Assembly (NCBI GenBank): GCA_017400415.1
Contig: JAFPTE010000025.1
Span: forward strand, 1-7,169
Reading direction: 5' to 3'
Origin: Oscillospiraceae bacterium
GTDB taxonomy: Bacteria > Bacillota > Clostridia > Oscillospirales > Oscillospiraceae
DNA: 7,169 bases
Shown here: positions 6,441 through 7,169 of the stretch, piece by piece
Layout: every line of letters starts with the position of its first letter
Numbering within the stretch: position 1 is the first letter of the stretch
Made by a program: the position numbers and the translations under genes
The notes under the pieces: model-generated
The model's database searches: none
What the model saw: the letters and a program-made list of their open reading frames with translations, nothing else
What the model was told of the DNA's origin: nothing

Positions 6441-6475
6441 GAGCTATTGCATTTTCGGGCGAAAAAAGGGGCCGT
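6424..6475. repeat. 9-bp inverted repeat around the exporter promoter's upstream region
   Basis: ACGGCCCCT (6424-6432) and AGGGGCCGT (6467-6475) are exact inverted repeats separated by 34 nt. The first arm lies in the promoter spacer and the second is upstream of the -35. Between them lie the 13-bp palindrome and a short TTTTC-GGGC-GAAAA hairpin (6453-6466). It may be a second regulator site or chance; no T-run marks it as a terminator. Confidence 0.4.
6431..6443. promoter_or_regulatory. Palindrome covering the -35 box, candidate operator
   Basis: CTCTTG, one central G, then CAAGAG form a perfect 6-bp-arm inverted repeat that holds the -35 hexamer of the exporter promoter at its centre. A dimeric repressor bound here would block RNA polymerase. 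Exporters of this type are often regulated by linked GntR, MarR or TetR proteins, but no regulator gene is in the window, so this is inference from position and symmetry only. Confidence 0.35.
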
Positions 6476-6482
6476 CGGACGC

Positions 6483-6507
6483 AAAAAAGCTCCCCGGGCG
6501 GGGAGCT
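6483..6507 (-). terminator. Intrinsic terminator of the DUF1624 gene
   Basis: AGCTCCCC (6488-6495) pairs with GGGGAGCT (6500-6507) in an 8-bp stem with a 4-nt GGGC loop. On the minus strand the stem is followed by six T residues (complement of 6483-6488). It begins 5 nt after the stop codon of the upstream minus-strand gene and separates it from the exporter operon. Confidence 0.93.
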
Positions 6508-6512
6508 GAGGC

Positions 6513-7169
6513 TTATGGGTTTATCGCCATGCTTATAAGGGTCACGATGCCGTACAGCACGGGCTGGTGGAGCACGTAGATTATGAGCGAGTGGCGGCCC
6601 AGGAAGTTCAGGGGCCGGATGCCCCGGCAGTCATAAAACCACCCCGGCAGGCGCCGCTCCGTGACCCAGGTCCCGGCCCAGGTGCCGATGAGGAAGATGA
6701 AGAGCCAGGGGAACAGGGGGAAGTAGTCCGAGGAGAAGAAGCCCGGTGCCGTCCAGCCCAGGGGGAAGAGGAACCTTGCGGCAGGGCCCACGCTGATATT
6801 CTGCGTGGCCCACTTGGAAAGCCAGGCAAGGGCGCCGTAATAAAAGGGCTGCAGGGGCCTGGGGATTCTGTCCAGCAGGGGCCCGGCAACGCCGAAGAGC
6901 ATCATGCAGATGCCCAGCAGGTGGAGAACGCCGAAGATCACCGGCGATCCTATGAAGGGCAGGCTCGTCACAAGAGTAATGACCAGGGCCACGGCGAAGC
7001 ACATAGCCCCCCGCCTGAGATTTGACCGGGAAAACCGGCAGGAGACCCCCGCCAGCAGAACGAAGATGCAGTTCAGAGGCTGGATGAAGTTCAGAATGGG
7101 CAGGATGTCCCGCCAGGGGGCCAGGCCGGCGGCGCCCATATCGTAGAGCAGGTGATAGAAAACCATCAC
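6513..7169 (-). CDS. DUF1624 (HGSNAT-like) multi-pass membrane protein, N-terminus missing
   Basis: The frame is open to the window edge: 218 residues ending at TAA 6513. The GTG at the edge is probably an internal valine, because the family normally has a leading Arg-rich segment and most of a first helix before the VFYHLLYD seen at residues 3-10. Family features are the VLLAGVSCRFSRSN segment (37-50), the FGVLHLLGICMML helix (79-91), the DYFPLFPWLFIFLIG block (148-162) and the C-terminal FLGRHSLIIYVLHQPVLYG (189-207). DUF1624 is related to the catalytic domain of heparan-alpha-glucosaminide N-acetyltransferase and to membrane acyltransferases such as OpgC. It may move an acyl group onto an envelope or extracytoplasmic glycan, but the bacterial function is not established. 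A terminator follows it, so it is probably transcribed apart from the exporter. Confidence 0.88.
   Translation of the reverse strand: MMVFYHLLYDMGAAGLAPWRDILPILNFIQPLNCIFVLLAGVSCRFSRSNLRRGAMCFAVALVITLVTSLPFIGSPVIFGVLHLLGICMMLFGVAGPLLDRIPRPLQPFYYGALAWLSKWATQNISVGPAARFLFPLGWTAPGFFSSDYFPLFPWLFIFLIGTWAGTWVTERRLPGWFYDCRGIRPLNFLGRHSLIIYVLHQPVLYGIVTLISMAINP

Noticed and set aside
6567..7025. A 152-codon plus-strand frame at the right end
   Set aside because: It is antisense to the DUF1624 gene, has Gly/Pro/Glu-rich low-complexity composition and no recognisable domain.

Overview
This is chromosomal DNA from a GC-rich, endospore-forming Firmicute. A gut Clostridia/Oscillospiraceae-type organism is my inference. 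It rests on a germination protease gene (gpr) next to rpsT, strong AGGAGG-type ribosome binding sites, sigma-A promoters with 17-nt spacers, and coding GC near 60-65%.

Layout. (1) 1-825, minus: gpr, the spore germination protease, running off the left edge without its C-terminus. (2) 826-1039: a divergent intergenic region with a strong housekeeping promoter for rpsT and a possible sporulation-type promoter for gpr. (3) 1040-1303, plus: rpsT (ribosomal protein S20), closed by a clear intrinsic terminator. (4) 1406-4168, plus: a 920-codon single-polypeptide restriction-modification enzyme of the MmeI/type IIL kind, with an N-terminal D-x10-E-x-K nuclease motif, a central N6-adenine methyltransferase and a C-terminal target-recognition domain. 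(5) 4169-4288: a GC-rich double-hairpin element, then a bidirectional terminator between convergent genes. (6) 4289-6384, minus: a two-gene ABC exporter operon of the NatAB/YhaQP type (ATPase, then permease) behind a well-formed promoter whose -35 box sits in a 13-bp palindrome. (7) 6483-7169, minus: the C-terminal part of a DUF1624 (HGSNAT-like) membrane protein with its own terminator, cut by the right edge.

How the parts relate. gpr and rpsT are core genes. The restriction enzyme is a self-contained accessory gene with its own apparent promoter, placed after the rpsT terminator. Its most striking feature is a sharp fall in GC, from about 60-68% to about 38-40%, confined to the target-recognition segment (about 3240-3895). 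This suggests the specificity module was exchanged by recombination while the nuclease and methyltransferase parts stayed host-like. The exporter and the DUF1624 protein are envelope functions with no evident tie to the restriction enzyme. I see no CRISPR array, tRNA, rRNA, transposase or integrase, and no gene-free stretch over 300 bases. I do not see a multi-gene undescribed system; the best lead is the mosaic type IIL enzyme.
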